64,000 nt of DNA, taken from the NCBI RefSeq assembly GCF_015191005.1, contig NZ_CP040442.1, forward strand, positions 496,001 through 560,000. Reading direction: 5' to 3'. The translations under genes and the position numbers were made by a program. The first letter of the stretch is position 1. Each line of letters opens with the position of its first letter. The stretch is from Kaistella flava (ex Peng et al. 2021) (GTDB lineage: Bacteria > Bacteroidota > Bacteroidia > Flavobacteriales > Weeksellaceae). Under the pieces are notes generated by a model. The model saw nothing but the letters and a program-made list of their open reading frames with translations. It was not told where the DNA came from and ran no database searches. Below, in pieces: positions 37,335-46,049 of the stretch.

Positions 37335-37371
37335 AAAGACTTTGACGTGACTCGTTAAGGTCTTTTTTTTT
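37335..37371 (+). terminator. trp attenuator (terminator hairpin)
   Basis: A 13-base stem, AAAGACTTTGACG with CGTTAAGGTCTTT (two G-T wobbles), loop of five, then a T-run to 37371. It sits between trpL and trpE. Confidence 0.85.
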
Positions 37372-37392
37372 ATCTAAATTTTAAAAAACATC

Positions 37393-38811
37393 ATGGAATT
37401 TAATCAAACTGTTAACATAAAAACAACCATCAAATCGGTGATGAGCGATCTATTCACGCCCGTCGGAATTTATCTGCGACTTCGTGATAAATTTCGCGAT
37501 ACCATTTTGTTGGAAAGTGCCGGAAATCAAAATACCGATAACAACTTTTCTTTTATCGCCATCAATGCCGTTGCCGGAATTGAAATCCGAAATTTTCATG
37601 AAGCAGAAATAAAATTTCCAGTTGGTAATCCACATAAGATCGCTTTAGAAAAAGAGAAGTTGAGTGAATTATTAAATGATTTCACCAAATGTTTTGTTTG
37701 TGAAGAACCATCTAAAGAAATTGGTAAATCGGCACAAGGATTTTTTGGTTACACGAGTTACGATGCGATTCCGTTTTTTGAAAACATTCAATTTAAAGAA
37801 CTTTCAGACGAAAATAAAATTCCATTATTACGATATCGTCTTTATCAGTATGTGATTGCGATTAATCATTACAACGATGAGATGTTCATCATCGAAAATA
37901 AAATCGATGGACTGAAATCAAATACGATCGAAATTGAAAACTTGATCAACCAGAAAAATGCTCCTATTTTTCCGTTCAAAATCACCGATTATGAAACTTC
38001 AAATTTGAAAGATGAAGAATATCGAGAATTGGTAGAAACCGCAAAGAAACACTGTTTCCGTGGCGATGTTTTCCAATTGGTTTTGAGCCGAAGGTTTGAG
38101 CAAAAATTTAATGGTGATGAATTCAATGTTTACCGTGCTTTGCGACATATTAATCCTTCTCCTTATTTATTTTATTTCGATTACGGAGATTTCAAATTAA
38201 TGGGCTCCAGTCCAGAAAGTCAACTGATCATAAAAGACGGAAAAGCTATTATTCATCCGATTGCGGGAACTTTTAAAAGAACTGGTGAAGTTCAGAAAGA
38301 TTTAGAAGCAGCAGAAGAATTGAAAAAAGATGCGAAAGAAAATGCAGAACATACGATGCTTGTCGATTTAGCGCGAAATGATTTAAGCATTTGCGGTAAA
38401 AATACGACGGTTACGAAGTTGAAAGAAGTTCAGTTTTTTTCTCACGTCATTCACTTGGTAAGCGAGGTTACCGCCGATGTTGAAGAAAATCAAAATCCTT
38501 ATGAAATGATCGCTACTACTTTTCCTCAGGGAACTTTGAGTGGCGCCCCAAAATATAAAGCGATGGAATTGATCGATTCTTATGAGAAAACTTCGCGTTC
38601 CTTTTACGGCGGTTGTATCGGGTTTGTCGGTTTCGATGGAAGTTGCAATCAGGCGATTATGATCCGAACTTTTTTAAGTAAAAATAACACGCTTTATTAT
38701 CAAGCCGGTGCTGGAATCGTTGCAAAATCTACAGCGGAAAATGAATTGCAGGAAGTGAATAATAAACTGAATGCGCTGAAAATGGCGGTTAAAAAAGCAA
38801 CCTCAATTTAA
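37393..38811 (+). CDS. trpE: Anthranilate synthase component I
   Basis: Makes anthranilate from chorismate with the TrpG glutaminase. The 472-aa protein has the N-terminal LLES feedback motif (TILLESAGN, about 35-43), the chorismate-binding core (GDVFQLVLSRRFEQKF; LFYFDYGDFKLMGSSPE) and PIAGTFKRTG, TFPQGTLSGAPK and GCIGFVGFDG. The LLES motif suggests inhibition by tryptophan. It is the first structural gene, 93 bases after the leader peptide stop, and 12 bases before trpG. Confidence 0.96.
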   Translation: MEFNQTVNIKTTIKSVMSDLFTPVGIYLRLRDKFRDTILLESAGNQNTDNNFSFIAINAVAGIEIRNFHEAEIKFPVGNPHKIALEKEKLSELLNDFTKCFVCEEPSKEIGKSAQGFFGYTSYDAIPFFENIQFKELSDENKIPLLRYRLYQYVIAINHYNDEMFIIENKIDGLKSNTIEIENLINQKNAPIFPFKITDYETSNLKDEEYRELVETAKKHCFRGDVFQLVLSRRFEQKFNGDEFNVYRALRHINPSPYLFYFDYGDFKLMGSSPESQLIIKDGKAIIHPIAGTFKRTGEVQKDLEAAEELKKDAKENAEHTMLVDLARNDLSICGKNTTVTKLKEVQFFSHVIHLVSEVTADVEENQNPYEMIATTFPQGTLSGAPKYKAMELIDSYEKTSRSFYGGCIGFVGFDGSCNQAIMIRTFLSKNNTLYYQAGAGIVAKSTAENELQEVNNKLNALKMAVKKATSI

Positions 38812-38823
38812 GAAAATACAATT

Positions 38824-39393
38824 ATGAAAATATTAGTCTTCGATAATTACGACAGTTTTACGTATAATTTAGTTCAAATGATTGAGCAGATCAGTGGCGA
38901 TAAAGTAGATGTATTCCGAAATGATCAAATCAGTTTAGAGGAGATCGAAAAGTATGATAAGATCGTTCTTTCTCCCGGTCCGGGAATTCCGAGTGAAGCG
39001 GGAATCTTAATTGAACTGATTAAAAAATACGCGCCAACAAAATCGATTTTAGGAGTTTGTCTTGGTCAGCAGGCGATTGCGGAAGCATTTGGCGGAAGTT
39101 TGATTAATCTCACGGAGATTTATCACGGCGTTGCAACGAACGCTCAAACAATTAAAAAAGACGCTCGACTTTTAAGGGATTTACCCGAAAATCTGGAAGT
39201 TGGTAGATATCATAGTTGGGCCGTAAATCCCGTAGATTTCCCCGAAGAACTGGAAATTACGTCAGTTGATGAGAACGGAATGATCATGTCGCTTCAACAT
39301 AAAAACTACGATGTTCAGGCAGTTCAATATCATCCGGAAAGTATCTTGACACCGCACGGAAAAAAGATTATCCAAAATTTTTTACAGAATTAA
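38824..39393 (+). CDS. trpG: Anthranilate synthase component II (glutamine amidotransferase)
   Basis: Supplies ammonia from glutamine to TrpE. The 189-aa type I glutaminase has the nucleophile Cys in GVCLGQQAIAEAFGG (Cys at about 80), the oxyanion region SPGPGIPSEAG, and the catalytic His-Glu in YHPESILTP. It is 1 base from trpD. The same protein might also serve para-aminobenzoate synthesis, as in bacteria with a shared subunit. Confidence 0.95.
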   Translation: MKILVFDNYDSFTYNLVQMIEQISGDKVDVFRNDQISLEEIEKYDKIVLSPGPGIPSEAGILIELIKKYAPTKSILGVCLGQQAIAEAFGGSLINLTEIYHGVATNAQTIKKDARLLRDLPENLEVGRYHSWAVNPVDFPEELEITSVDENGMIMSLQHKNYDVQAVQYHPESILTPHGKKIIQNFLQN

Positions 39394-39394
39394 A

Positions 39395-40381
39395 ATGAAA
39401 GAAATATTACAATATTTATTCGACCATCAAACTTTGAGCAAAGCTCAGGCGAAATCAATTCTACTGGAAATTTCAAAGAATATTTTTAATGAAATTGAAG
39501 TGACTTCTTTCGTTACCGTGTTTTTGATGCGTAGTATTACGTTGGCAGAATTGGAAGGTTTTACCGAAGCATTGCAACAACTTGCGCCGAAAATTCACTT
39601 GGGAACGGATGATTTGGTGGACATTGTTGGAACCGGTGGCGATGGAAAAAACACGTTTAATATTTCAACTTTGGCGAGTTTGGTTGTTGCCGGAACTGGA
39701 CAAAAAGTAGCGAAACATGGAAATTATGCGGCCTCAACAATTAGTGGAGCGTCCAACGTTTTGGAAACTTTAGGTTATCGGTTTAAAGAAACAGAAGCCG
39801 ATTTGAAAAACGATTTAGAAAAAGGAAATTTCTGTTATTTACACGCACCAATTTTTCACACTTCATTGAAGTCAATTGCACCGATGCGTAAAAATTTAGG
39901 TTTAAAAACTTTTTTCAATATGTTGGGACCTTTGATTAATCCGGCTCAACCAAAATATACCATGATAGGTGTTGCGAATTTGGAAATCGCACGGATTTAC
40001 CAATATTTATTACAGAAGAAAAATGCTGATTTTTTACTCGTAAATGCTTTAGATGGTTACGACGAAATCAGTTTGACGAGCGATACGAAAATCATTAATA
40101 AATATGGCGAAAAGATTTATTCAGCCGAAGAATTGCAGTTTAAAAATATCGAAGCAGAAACTATTTTCGGTGGTAACAGTATTGAACAAGCAGCGCAAAT
40201 TTTCAAAGGCATTTTAGAAGGAAAGGGAACGTACGAGCAGAACGCCGTTGTTTTAGCCAATGCATCCATGGCTTTGAAAAATACGGAGAAATATGGCGAT
40301 TACGAAAATTGTTTAATGATGGCGAAAGAAAGTTTAATGGAAGGAAAAGCCTTGAATTGTTTAAATCTTTTAATTGATTAG
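39395..40381 (+). CDS. trpD: Anthranilate phosphoribosyltransferase
   Basis: Transfers phosphoribosyl from PRPP to anthranilate. At 328 aa it has the glycine-rich GTGGDGKNTFNIST (about 75-88), KHGNYAASTISGASNVLETLG (about 105-125) and AP.HTSLKSIAPMRKNLGLKTFFNMLGPLINP. It is 2 bases from trpC. Confidence 0.96.
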   Translation: MKEILQYLFDHQTLSKAQAKSILLEISKNIFNEIEVTSFVTVFLMRSITLAELEGFTEALQQLAPKIHLGTDDLVDIVGTGGDGKNTFNISTLASLVVAGTGQKVAKHGNYAASTISGASNVLETLGYRFKETEADLKNDLEKGNFCYLHAPIFHTSLKSIAPMRKNLGLKTFFNMLGPLINPAQPKYTMIGVANLEIARIYQYLLQKKNADFLLVNALDGYDEISLTSDTKIINKYGEKIYSAEELQFKNIEAETIFGGNSIEQAAQIFKGILEGKGTYEQNAVVLANASMALKNTEKYGDYENCLMMAKESLMEGKALNCLNLLID

Positions 40382-40383
40382 AA

Positions 40384-41163
40384 ATGAATATTCTCGATAA
40401 AATAATTGAACAAAAAAAGCACGAAGTTTCGGAAGCAAAAAAGAAAATTTCTTTAACGCAATTAAAAGATGCAGCACTTTTTAACCGAAAAACTTTTTCC
40501 TTAAAAGAATCAGTGAAATCGGGTTGTGGAATAATTGCTGAATTTAAAAGACAATCGCCAAGTAAAGGAATTATTAATGATAAGGCAGAGGTTTTAGAAG
40601 TTGCAAAATCATATCAAAAATTTGGAGCAAGTGGAATTTCAATCCTGACTGATTCAGAATTTTTTGGAGGGAAATTAGAAGATATTTTGAAAGTACGAAG
40701 TGAAATTTCAATTCCTATTTTGCGAAAAGATTTCATGATTGATGAATATCAGTTTTACGAAGCAAAAGTGAATGGAGCAGACGTGATTTTATTAATCGCT
40801 TCGTGTCTTTCTCCAAACCAAGTTCAGGAGTTTACACAATTATCTCACGAATTAGGTTTAGAAGTTTTGTTGGAAATTCATACAGAAGATGAGTTAAATC
40901 ACTGCAATAAAAACATTGATTTAGTCGGAATTAATAATAGAAACCTCAAAGATTTTAAAGTTGATTTACAACATTCGGTCAATTTGAAAAACCTTTTGCC
41001 AAAAGAAGTTTTGGCAGTTGCAGAAAGCGGAATTTTTTCTGTAGAAGATTTTAAATTTTTGAAGGAAAAAGGGTTTGATGGATTTTTAATGGGAGAATAT
41101 TTTATGCGAAATGAAAATCCAGGAATTGCTTTTGAAGAATTTATAAAAGATGTTAGAAACTAG
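40384..41163 (+). CDS. trpC: Indole-3-glycerol-phosphate synthase
   Basis: Closes the indole ring from carboxyphenylaminodeoxyribulose phosphate. The 259-aa beta/alpha barrel has AEFKRQSPSKG (about 52-62, catalytic Lys), LRKDFMIDEYQ, the GINNRNLKDFKVD loop and the phosphate-binding VAESGIFS. Not fused to trpF as in E. coli. Confidence 0.96.
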   Translation: MNILDKIIEQKKHEVSEAKKKISLTQLKDAALFNRKTFSLKESVKSGCGIIAEFKRQSPSKGIINDKAEVLEVAKSYQKFGASGISILTDSEFFGGKLEDILKVRSEISIPILRKDFMIDEYQFYEAKVNGADVILLIASCLSPNQVQEFTQLSHELGLEVLLEIHTEDELNHCNKNIDLVGINNRNLKDFKVDLQHSVNLKNLLPKEVLAVAESGIFSVEDFKFLKEKGFDGFLMGEYFMRNENPGIAFEEFIKDVRN

Positions 41164-41178
41164 ATTTTAGAAATTAGA

Positions 41179-41841
41179 ATGAGCCAACAACCAACAATAG
41201 ATAACCGACAACCAAAACTTAAGGTTTGCGGTTTAACAAAACTAGATCAAATTGAAGAATTAATTTCTTTAAAGACAGATTTTTTGGGCTTTATCTTTTA
41301 TAAGAAATCGCCGCGTTATGTTTTAAATTCTTTGACTTTAGATCAAATAAGATCAATAAACCATCAAGGAAAAGTTGGAGTTTTTGTTAATGAAAGTCTA
41401 GAACAAATTATAGAAATATCTGAAAAAGCCGGACTCAATTTCATTCAACTTCACGGTGATGAACTTGATGATTTTATTTTAGAATTAAGAGAAAAACTAC
41501 ATCCTGAAATTAAAATAATCAAAGTCTTTAGAATAGGAACAGAACTAGAAAATTTAAAATTTAAAATCCAAAATTTAAAATCTGAAGTAGATTATTTTCT
41601 TTTCGATACCGATTCAAAAGCTTTTGGTGGAACAGGAAAATCATTCGACTGGCAAGTTTTAAATGAATTAGAAATCACCAAACCGTACTTTTTAAGTGGT
41701 GGAATTTCAGAAGAGAATATTGAAAATATCAAATTATTAAAACAGAAACCCTTTGCTTTAGATATCAATTCAAAATTTGAAATTGAACCTGGAAATAAAA
41801 ACATAGACAAAATAAAAGAAATTAAAAAACTTCTCGATTAA
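41179..41841 (+). CDS. trpF: Phosphoribosylanthranilate isomerase
   Basis: Amadori isomerase before TrpC. The 220-aa barrel has [11 protein letters not shown] (about 15-25, catalytic Cys), [15 protein letters not shown] and, near the end, FDWQVL then [11 protein letters not shown]. Two places look like repeat DNA turned into coding sequence: the first 14 residues ([11 protein letters not shown]) come from a caaccaacaa-rich stretch, and residues about 124-137 ([10 protein letters not shown]) from an aaaatttaaaat repeat at 41548-41587. Both are outside the catalytic motifs; the enzyme is likely active. Confidence 0.93.
   Translation: MSQQPTIDNRQPKLKVCGLTKLDQIEELISLKTDFLGFIFYKKSPRYVLNSLTLDQIRSINHQGKVGVFVNESLEQIIEISEKAGLNFIQLHGDELDDFILELREKLHPEIKIIKVFRIGTELENLKFKIQNLKSEVDYFLFDTDSKAFGGTGKSFDWQVLNELEITKPYFLSGGISEENIENIKLLKQKPFALDINSKFEIEPGNKNIDKIKEIKKLLD
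41548..41587 (+). repeat. AAAATTTAAAAT-type repeat within trpF
   Basis: Three tandem near-copies of aaatttaaaat (aatttaaaatttaaaatcc, then aaaatttaaaatctg) read in frame as [11 protein letters not shown]. This repeat type is widespread in intergenic DNA of Bacteroidetes and is here inside an essential pathway gene. Confidence 0.6.
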
Positions 41842-41869
41842 AAAGTTGAGAAATGATAAAAAAGATAAG

Positions 41870-43054
41870 ATGAAAACATACAGAAACCCAGATGAAAATG
41901 GTTATTACGGCGAATTTGGTGGTGCCTTTGTGCCGGAAATGTTATACCCAAATGTAGAGGAACTTCAACATAATTATTTAGAAATAATTAATTCTGCTGA
42001 ATTTCAGGAGGAATACCAAGATTTGTTGAAGAATTACGTTGGTCGTGCAACTCCGTTATATTTTGCGAAGAATTTGAGCGAAAAATATCAGACGCAAGTT
42101 TATCTGAAAAGAGAAGATTTGAACCATACTGGCGCGCATAAAATTAACAATGCTTTAGGTCAAGCCTTGCTCGCTAAAAAATTAGGAAAGCATAGAATTA
42201 TTGCAGAAACTGGCGCAGGACAACATGGCGTTGCGACGGCAACTGCTTGTGCTTTGCTCGGATTAGAATGCATTATTTATATGGGCGAAGTTGACATTGC
42301 CCGTCAAGCACCGAATGTTGGACGAATGAAAATGTTGGGAGCAACCGTTATTCCTGCGACTTCTGGATCTAAAACTTTGAAAGATGCAGTGAATGAAGCG
42401 TTAAGAGACTGGATTAATAATGCTTCTACAACGCATTATATTATTGGAAGTGTGGTTGGTCCGCATCCTTTTCCAGATTTGGTAGCGCGGTTTCAAAGTG
42501 TAATTTCTGAAGAAATAAAATGGCAGTTGAAGGAAAAGATCGGACGTGAAAATCCAGATGTTGTGATTGCTTGTGTTGGTGGCGGAAGTAATGCTGCCGG
42601 AACTTTCTATCATTTTGTAGATGAGCCGAGTGTGAAGATTATCGCTGCTGAAGCGGGAGGTTTTGGTTTGGATTCTGGTAAATCTGCGGCGACGACTTTT
42701 TTGGGAACGTTAGGAGTTTTGCATGGAAGTAAAAGTTTGGTCATGCAAACCGAAGATGGACAAGTCATCGAACCTCATTCGATTTCTGCAGGATTGGATT
42801 ATCCTGGAATTGGACCTTTTCACGCCAATTTAGCCATAGGAAAAAGAGCGGAATTTTTCAGTATTACTGATGATGAAGCATTGAAATCTGCTTTTGAATT
42901 AACGCAAATAGAAGGAATTATTCCGGCTTTGGAATCTGCGCATGCTTTGGCAGTTTTAGAAAAGAAAAGTTTTGGAAAAGATGAAGTTGTGGTTATTTGT
43001 TTGAGTGGAAGAGGCGATAAGGATATGGAAACGTATTTGAAACTGTTGGAATGA
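41870..43054 (+). CDS. trpB: Tryptophan synthase beta chain
   Basis: Joins indole and serine with pyridoxal phosphate. The 394-aa protein has [19 protein letters not shown] (PLP Lys), [13 protein letters not shown], the phosphate-binding [10 protein letters not shown], and [12 protein letters not shown]. The ATG at 41870 ([18 protein letters not shown]) is the family start; an in-frame ATG 24 bases earlier is disfavoured. Its stop overlaps the next gene by four bases (ATGA). Confidence 0.96.
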   Translation: MKTYRNPDENGYYGEFGGAFVPEMLYPNVEELQHNYLEIINSAEFQEEYQDLLKNYVGRATPLYFAKNLSEKYQTQVYLKREDLNHTGAHKINNALGQALLAKKLGKHRIIAETGAGQHGVATATACALLGLECIIYMGEVDIARQAPNVGRMKMLGATVIPATSGSKTLKDAVNEALRDWINNASTTHYIIGSVVGPHPFPDLVARFQSVISEEIKWQLKEKIGRENPDVVIACVGGGSNAAGTFYHFVDEPSVKIIAAEAGGFGLDSGKSAATTFLGTLGVLHGSKSLVMQTEDGQVIEPHSISAGLDYPGIGPFHANLAIGKRAEFFSITDDEALKSAFELTQIEGIIPALESAHALAVLEKKSFGKDEVVVICLSGRGDKDMETYLKLLE

Positions 43055-43593
43055 AAATATCGAAGGCTGAAATTTTTAATATCTTCGAATGGATCGCAGT
43101 TTACATTGTAGCCGTTTATATGATTATCTATGGCGTCTCAAAACCAATGCAGTTCGGCGATATCCAATCTTATAGACAACCCATCAATGAAATGGATTCA
43201 ATGTCCTTAATGTGGGCATTTTATTCCTATTCAAAACCTTACGCTATCATCATTGGAGTATTCGAAGTTTTAGGAGCGGTGTTATTGATGATTCCCACAA
43301 CAAGAATATTTGGTGGATTTGTTTTAAGTTCAATTTTAATAAATATCATTCTTCAAGATTATTTTTTCAAAGTTCATGCAGGAGCATTAGCAAATGCAAT
43401 TTTATTTCAACTATTAATTTTAATAATTCTGTTCAGACATCGCGGCAAAATTCTGGATGCTTTGAAAATTTTAAGAGGTAAGTTTATCTTTAAAATAAGA
43501 TGGATTTATATTCCGATTGGCATTGTGATGATTGCAATTATTGAATTATTAATGTTTAGTATCAACTATTTAATTAAATTTTTAAACCCATGA
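43051..43593 (+). CDS. DoxX-like membrane protein inside the trp operon
   Basis: A 180-aa protein with about five hydrophobic segments. The middle ([23 protein letters not shown], then [19 protein letters not shown]) resembles the DoxX/TQO small-subunit family. It overlaps trpB by four bases and trpA by four bases (ATGA both), so translation is coupled on each side. It is not a known trp enzyme. Family members are linked to quinone or thiol oxidation in some bacteria, but the function here is unknown. Confidence 0.75.
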   Translation: MKISKAEIFNIFEWIAVYIVAVYMIIYGVSKPMQFGDIQSYRQPINEMDSMSLMWAFYSYSKPYAIIIGVFEVLGAVLLMIPTTRIFGGFVLSSILINIILQDYFFKVHAGALANAILFQLLILIILFRHRGKILDALKILRGKFIFKIRWIYIPIGIVMIAIIELLMFSINYLIKFLNP

Positions 43594-44324
43594 AAAAACT
43601 GAATATATATTTCACTGCGGGAATTCCCCAATTGAAAGACACTACTAAAATTTTAAAATTAATCCAAAATTCCGGTGCTGATTATATCGAAATCGGAATG
43701 CCGTATTCTGATCCGGTTGCTGATGGACCTGTGATTCAAAAAGCACACGAAATTGCGTTGAAGAACGGAATGACCATCGCTGAACTTTTTGAACAATTAA
43801 AAACGGTAAAATCAGAAATGAATATTCCGATTATTTTGATGGGCTATATTAATCCAGTTTTAAGTTTTGGATTTGAAGAATTCTGTAAAGAATGTAAGGA
43901 GTCTGGAGTTTCGGGATTGATTATTCCGGATTTGCCGCCCGTGGAATTTGAGAAAAACTACCGATCGATTTTAGAAAAATACAATCTGAATTTTATCTTT
44001 TTGGTGACGCCAGAAACTTCGGATGAAAGAATAAAATATTTGGATTCTTTGAGTTCCGGATTTTTATATGCGGTTTCAAGTTCTTCCACGACAGGAAATG
44101 AGGCAAAAGAAATCAACAATGAAGAATATCTGAATCGACTTGCAAATTTAGGTTTGAAAAATCCAGTGATGATTGGGTTTGGAATTAAAAATAAATCTGA
44201 TTTTGATAAGGTAACTGAAAAAGCAGATGGCGGAATTATCGGAACGGCTTTCGTGAATATTTTGCTTAATAATGATGACTGGGCAAAAAAAGGAGAAAAC
44301 TTTATTCGTAGCATAATAAATTAA
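43590..44324 (+). CDS. trpA: Tryptophan synthase alpha chain
   Basis: Cleaves indole-glycerol phosphate to indole. The 244-aa barrel has YFTAGIPQLKDT, DYIEIGMPYSDPVADGPVIQ (both catalytic acids), VSGLIIPDLPPVE, LYAVSSSSTTG and IGFGIKNKSD. Last gene of the trp operon; no terminator hairpin was identified just after its stop, but a -7 box for the next gene is there. Confidence 0.95.
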   Translation: MKKLNIYFTAGIPQLKDTTKILKLIQNSGADYIEIGMPYSDPVADGPVIQKAHEIALKNGMTIAELFEQLKTVKSEMNIPIILMGYINPVLSFGFEEFCKECKESGVSGLIIPDLPPVEFEKNYRSILEKYNLNFIFLVTPETSDERIKYLDSLSSGFLYAVSSSSTTGNEAKEINNEEYLNRLANLGLKNPVMIGFGIKNKSDFDKVTEKADGGIIGTAFVNILLNNDDWAKKGENFIRSIIN

Positions 44325-44329
44325 TTTTA

Positions 44330-44337
44330 TAAATTTG
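44330..44337 (+). promoter_or_regulatory. -7 box of lipB
   Basis: TAAATTTG six bases past the trpA stop; transcription from it would carry a leader of about 200 bases, including intergenic element copy D. Confidence 0.5.
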
Positions 44338-44390
44338 CCCAGGAAAAAACAAAGAACCTTCTTCCTTAATTTTAGAAATAAAAATTGAAA

Positions 44391-44520
44391 AGAGGCGGAA
44401 TCTCGCAATAGGGATAGAAGTGGAAATCCCGGAGTAGAGGCGCGAGCGAAGCGAGCGCCGAAACGAGGAATTGTAACGGATAGCCCGACCCAAGCGGGTG
44501 GAATAGCGTCGGAGAGGGGA
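44391..44520 (+). repeat. Intergenic element, copy D, in the lipB leader
   Basis: Two arms, cgcaatagggatagaagtgg at 44404 onward and ggaattgtaacggatagcccg at 44467-44487, flank a GC-rich palindrome GGCGC…GCGCC (44439-44459). It is more diverged than the other copies but keeps the gtaacgga arm. A second short stem, cccgacc-caagc-gggt, follows. Confidence 0.55.
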
Positions 44521-44542
44521 TTGCCCAAAAAAGTAAAATAAA

Positions 44543-45265
44543 ATGACAAGCACACAGAATAGAACTTTGCAGTTTCAGGAATTAGGGTTGATGCATTATG
44601 AACCGGCTTTTGAATTTCAGGAGAAACTGATGAAGGAAATCATCGATTTGAAATTGGAGAATCGCAACCGAACGGACGATGAACAGGTAGAAACACCGAA
44701 TTATTTATTGTTTGTAGAGCATCCGCATGTTTATACAATCGGGAAATCCGGAGACGAGCATAATATGCTGGCAAATGCGAAGAAGTTGGAAGAAATCAAT
44801 GCGACTTATGTGAAGACGAATCGCGGTGGAGATATTACGTATCATGGTTTCGGGCAGATTGTGGGATATCCGATTTTGGATTTGGATAATTTTAAATCTG
44901 ACATTCATCTTTATATGCGAAATTTGGAGGAAGTGATTATTCGCACGATTGCTGAATATGGTTTGAAAGGCGAAAGAAGTGAAGGAGAAACCGGTGTTTG
45001 GCTGGATGTTGGAAAACCGTATGCGCGTAAGATTTGTGCGATGGGTGTGAAGACTTCTAAATGGGTGACCATGCATGGTTTGGCGTTGAATGTGAACACC
45101 GATTTGCGCTATTTCGAATATATTATTGCGTGCGGAATTAAAGATAAAGGCGTGACTTCTTTGCAAAGAGAATTAGAACGAGAATTCTCTGATGAGGAAA
45201 TGGATGAAGTGAAAGAGAAAATTAAAAAACATTTCTGTGACGTTTTTGAAGCGCAGATTGTTTAA
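44543..45265 (+). CDS. lipB: Octanoyl-[ACP]:protein N-octanoyltransferase
   Basis: Moves octanoate from ACP to lipoyl domains of 2-oxoacid dehydrogenases. The 240-aa product has HPHVYTIGKSGDEHNML, RGGDITYHGFGQIVGYPILDL, KICAMGVKTSKWVTMHGLALNV (catalytic Lys) and the catalytic Cys in IIACGIKDKGVTSL. An E2 gene with a lipoyl domain lies 1.2 kb downstream, its likely substrate. Confidence 0.95.
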   Translation: MTSTQNRTLQFQELGLMHYEPAFEFQEKLMKEIIDLKLENRNRTDDEQVETPNYLLFVEHPHVYTIGKSGDEHNMLANAKKLEEINATYVKTNRGGDITYHGFGQIVGYPILDLDNFKSDIHLYMRNLEEVIIRTIAEYGLKGERSEGETGVWLDVGKPYARKICAMGVKTSKWVTMHGLALNVNTDLRYFEYIIACGIKDKGVTSLQRELEREFSDEEMDEVKEKIKKHFCDVFEAQIV

Positions 45266-45273
45266 AATTTATT

Positions 45274-45420
45274 CTCACAGATTTCACGGATTCTCACAGA
45301 TTTAATAATAACTGAAAATCACCTCGCGAAAGGTGATTTTTTTATTTGTAAAATTCAACTAATAAAGCAATTACAGAAAATAGTTAGAACGAATCTGTGT
45401 AAATCCGTGAAATCTGTGCG
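45274..45420. repeat. Inverted repeat cacagatttcacggatt around the lipB terminator
   Basis: Left copy 45274-45303 and right copy 45391-45420 are inverted, about 30 bases each (ctcacagatttcacggattc with gaatctgtgtaaatccgtga…), with the terminator hairpin in between. This type is common in intergenic DNA of the group. Confidence 0.7.
45315..45343 (+). terminator. Terminator of lipB (works on both strands)
   Basis: AAAATCACCT / AAGGTGATTTT stem with a 5-base loop and T-run; between lipB and the convergent deformylase-like gene. Confidence 0.8.
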
Positions 45421-45429
45421 CTAAAAAAA

Positions 45430-46047
45430 TCACTTTACTTCCTTATACAATTCAACTTTTTCGAAAGTCTTCATTTTCTGATTCTCTATTTTATCAGATA
45501 TTAAAATCCCAGAAAGATGATCGATTTCGTGCTGCAGAATAACCGCCGTAAAACCTTCTACAATTTCAGTGTGTTTCTTTCCCTTTAAATCAAAATATTC
45601 TAACTGAATGACTTGACTTCTGTAGAAGTTATCTCTGAAAACCTCGATGGATAAATCACCTTCCGGACCTAAATTCAAAACTTCTGAACGCCACAGAATT
45701 TTTGGATTGATAAAATATTCTAACGGTTTTCCGTCTTTATCAAACCTTTTTGCCCAAATGATATTCCGGTTGATTCCAACTTGTGGTGCTGCGATTCCGA
45801 CACCGCTTCCCGTAGAAAGAAGTGCGAGTTTCATTCGGTTGACTAAAATCTTTGTGTATTTATCTTTTGGATTTGCATCCATCGATTGATCGAGTAAAAC
45901 TCGATGCTGCAAAGAATCAGATGTTTGAAAAATAGGCAAGGCTGAATCGATAGTTCCTTCCGTAATTCTTGAAATTTCTGATTTTGTATATTTTTGAGAA
46001 AAGACAAAAACAGAAAATAAGACGAATAATAAGGAAACCTTCTTCAT
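45430..46047 (-). CDS. Exported peptide-deformylase-like protein
   Basis: A deformylase homologue of 205 aa. Motif 1 is GSGVGIAAPQVG (about 80-91); motif 3 QHEIDHLSG (about 170) holds two metal His and the catalytic Glu. Motif 2, usually EGCLSxP, is PEGDLSIE here: Asp takes the place of the metal-binding Cys. The N-terminus is a signal peptide (MKKVSLLFVLFSVFVFSQ), so the protein is outside the cytoplasm, away from ribosomes. The function is therefore probably not removal of formyl groups from new proteins. It starts two bases after the stop of the ABM gene, probably one transcript. Confidence 0.82.
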   Translation of the reverse strand: MKKVSLLFVLFSVFVFSQKYTKSEISRITEGTIDSALPIFQTSDSLQHRVLLDQSMDANPKDKYTKILVNRMKLALLSTGSGVGIAAPQVGINRNIIWAKRFDKDGKPLEYFINPKILWRSEVLNLGPEGDLSIEVFRDNFYRSQVIQLEYFDLKGKKHTEIVEGFTAVILQHEIDHLSGILISDKIENQKMKTFEKVELYKEVK

Positions 46048-46049
46048 GA

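Noticed and set aside
44148..44555. Frames on the minus strand over trpA and the lipB leader
   Set aside because: They overlap trpA in a different frame or read through element copy D; no family seen.
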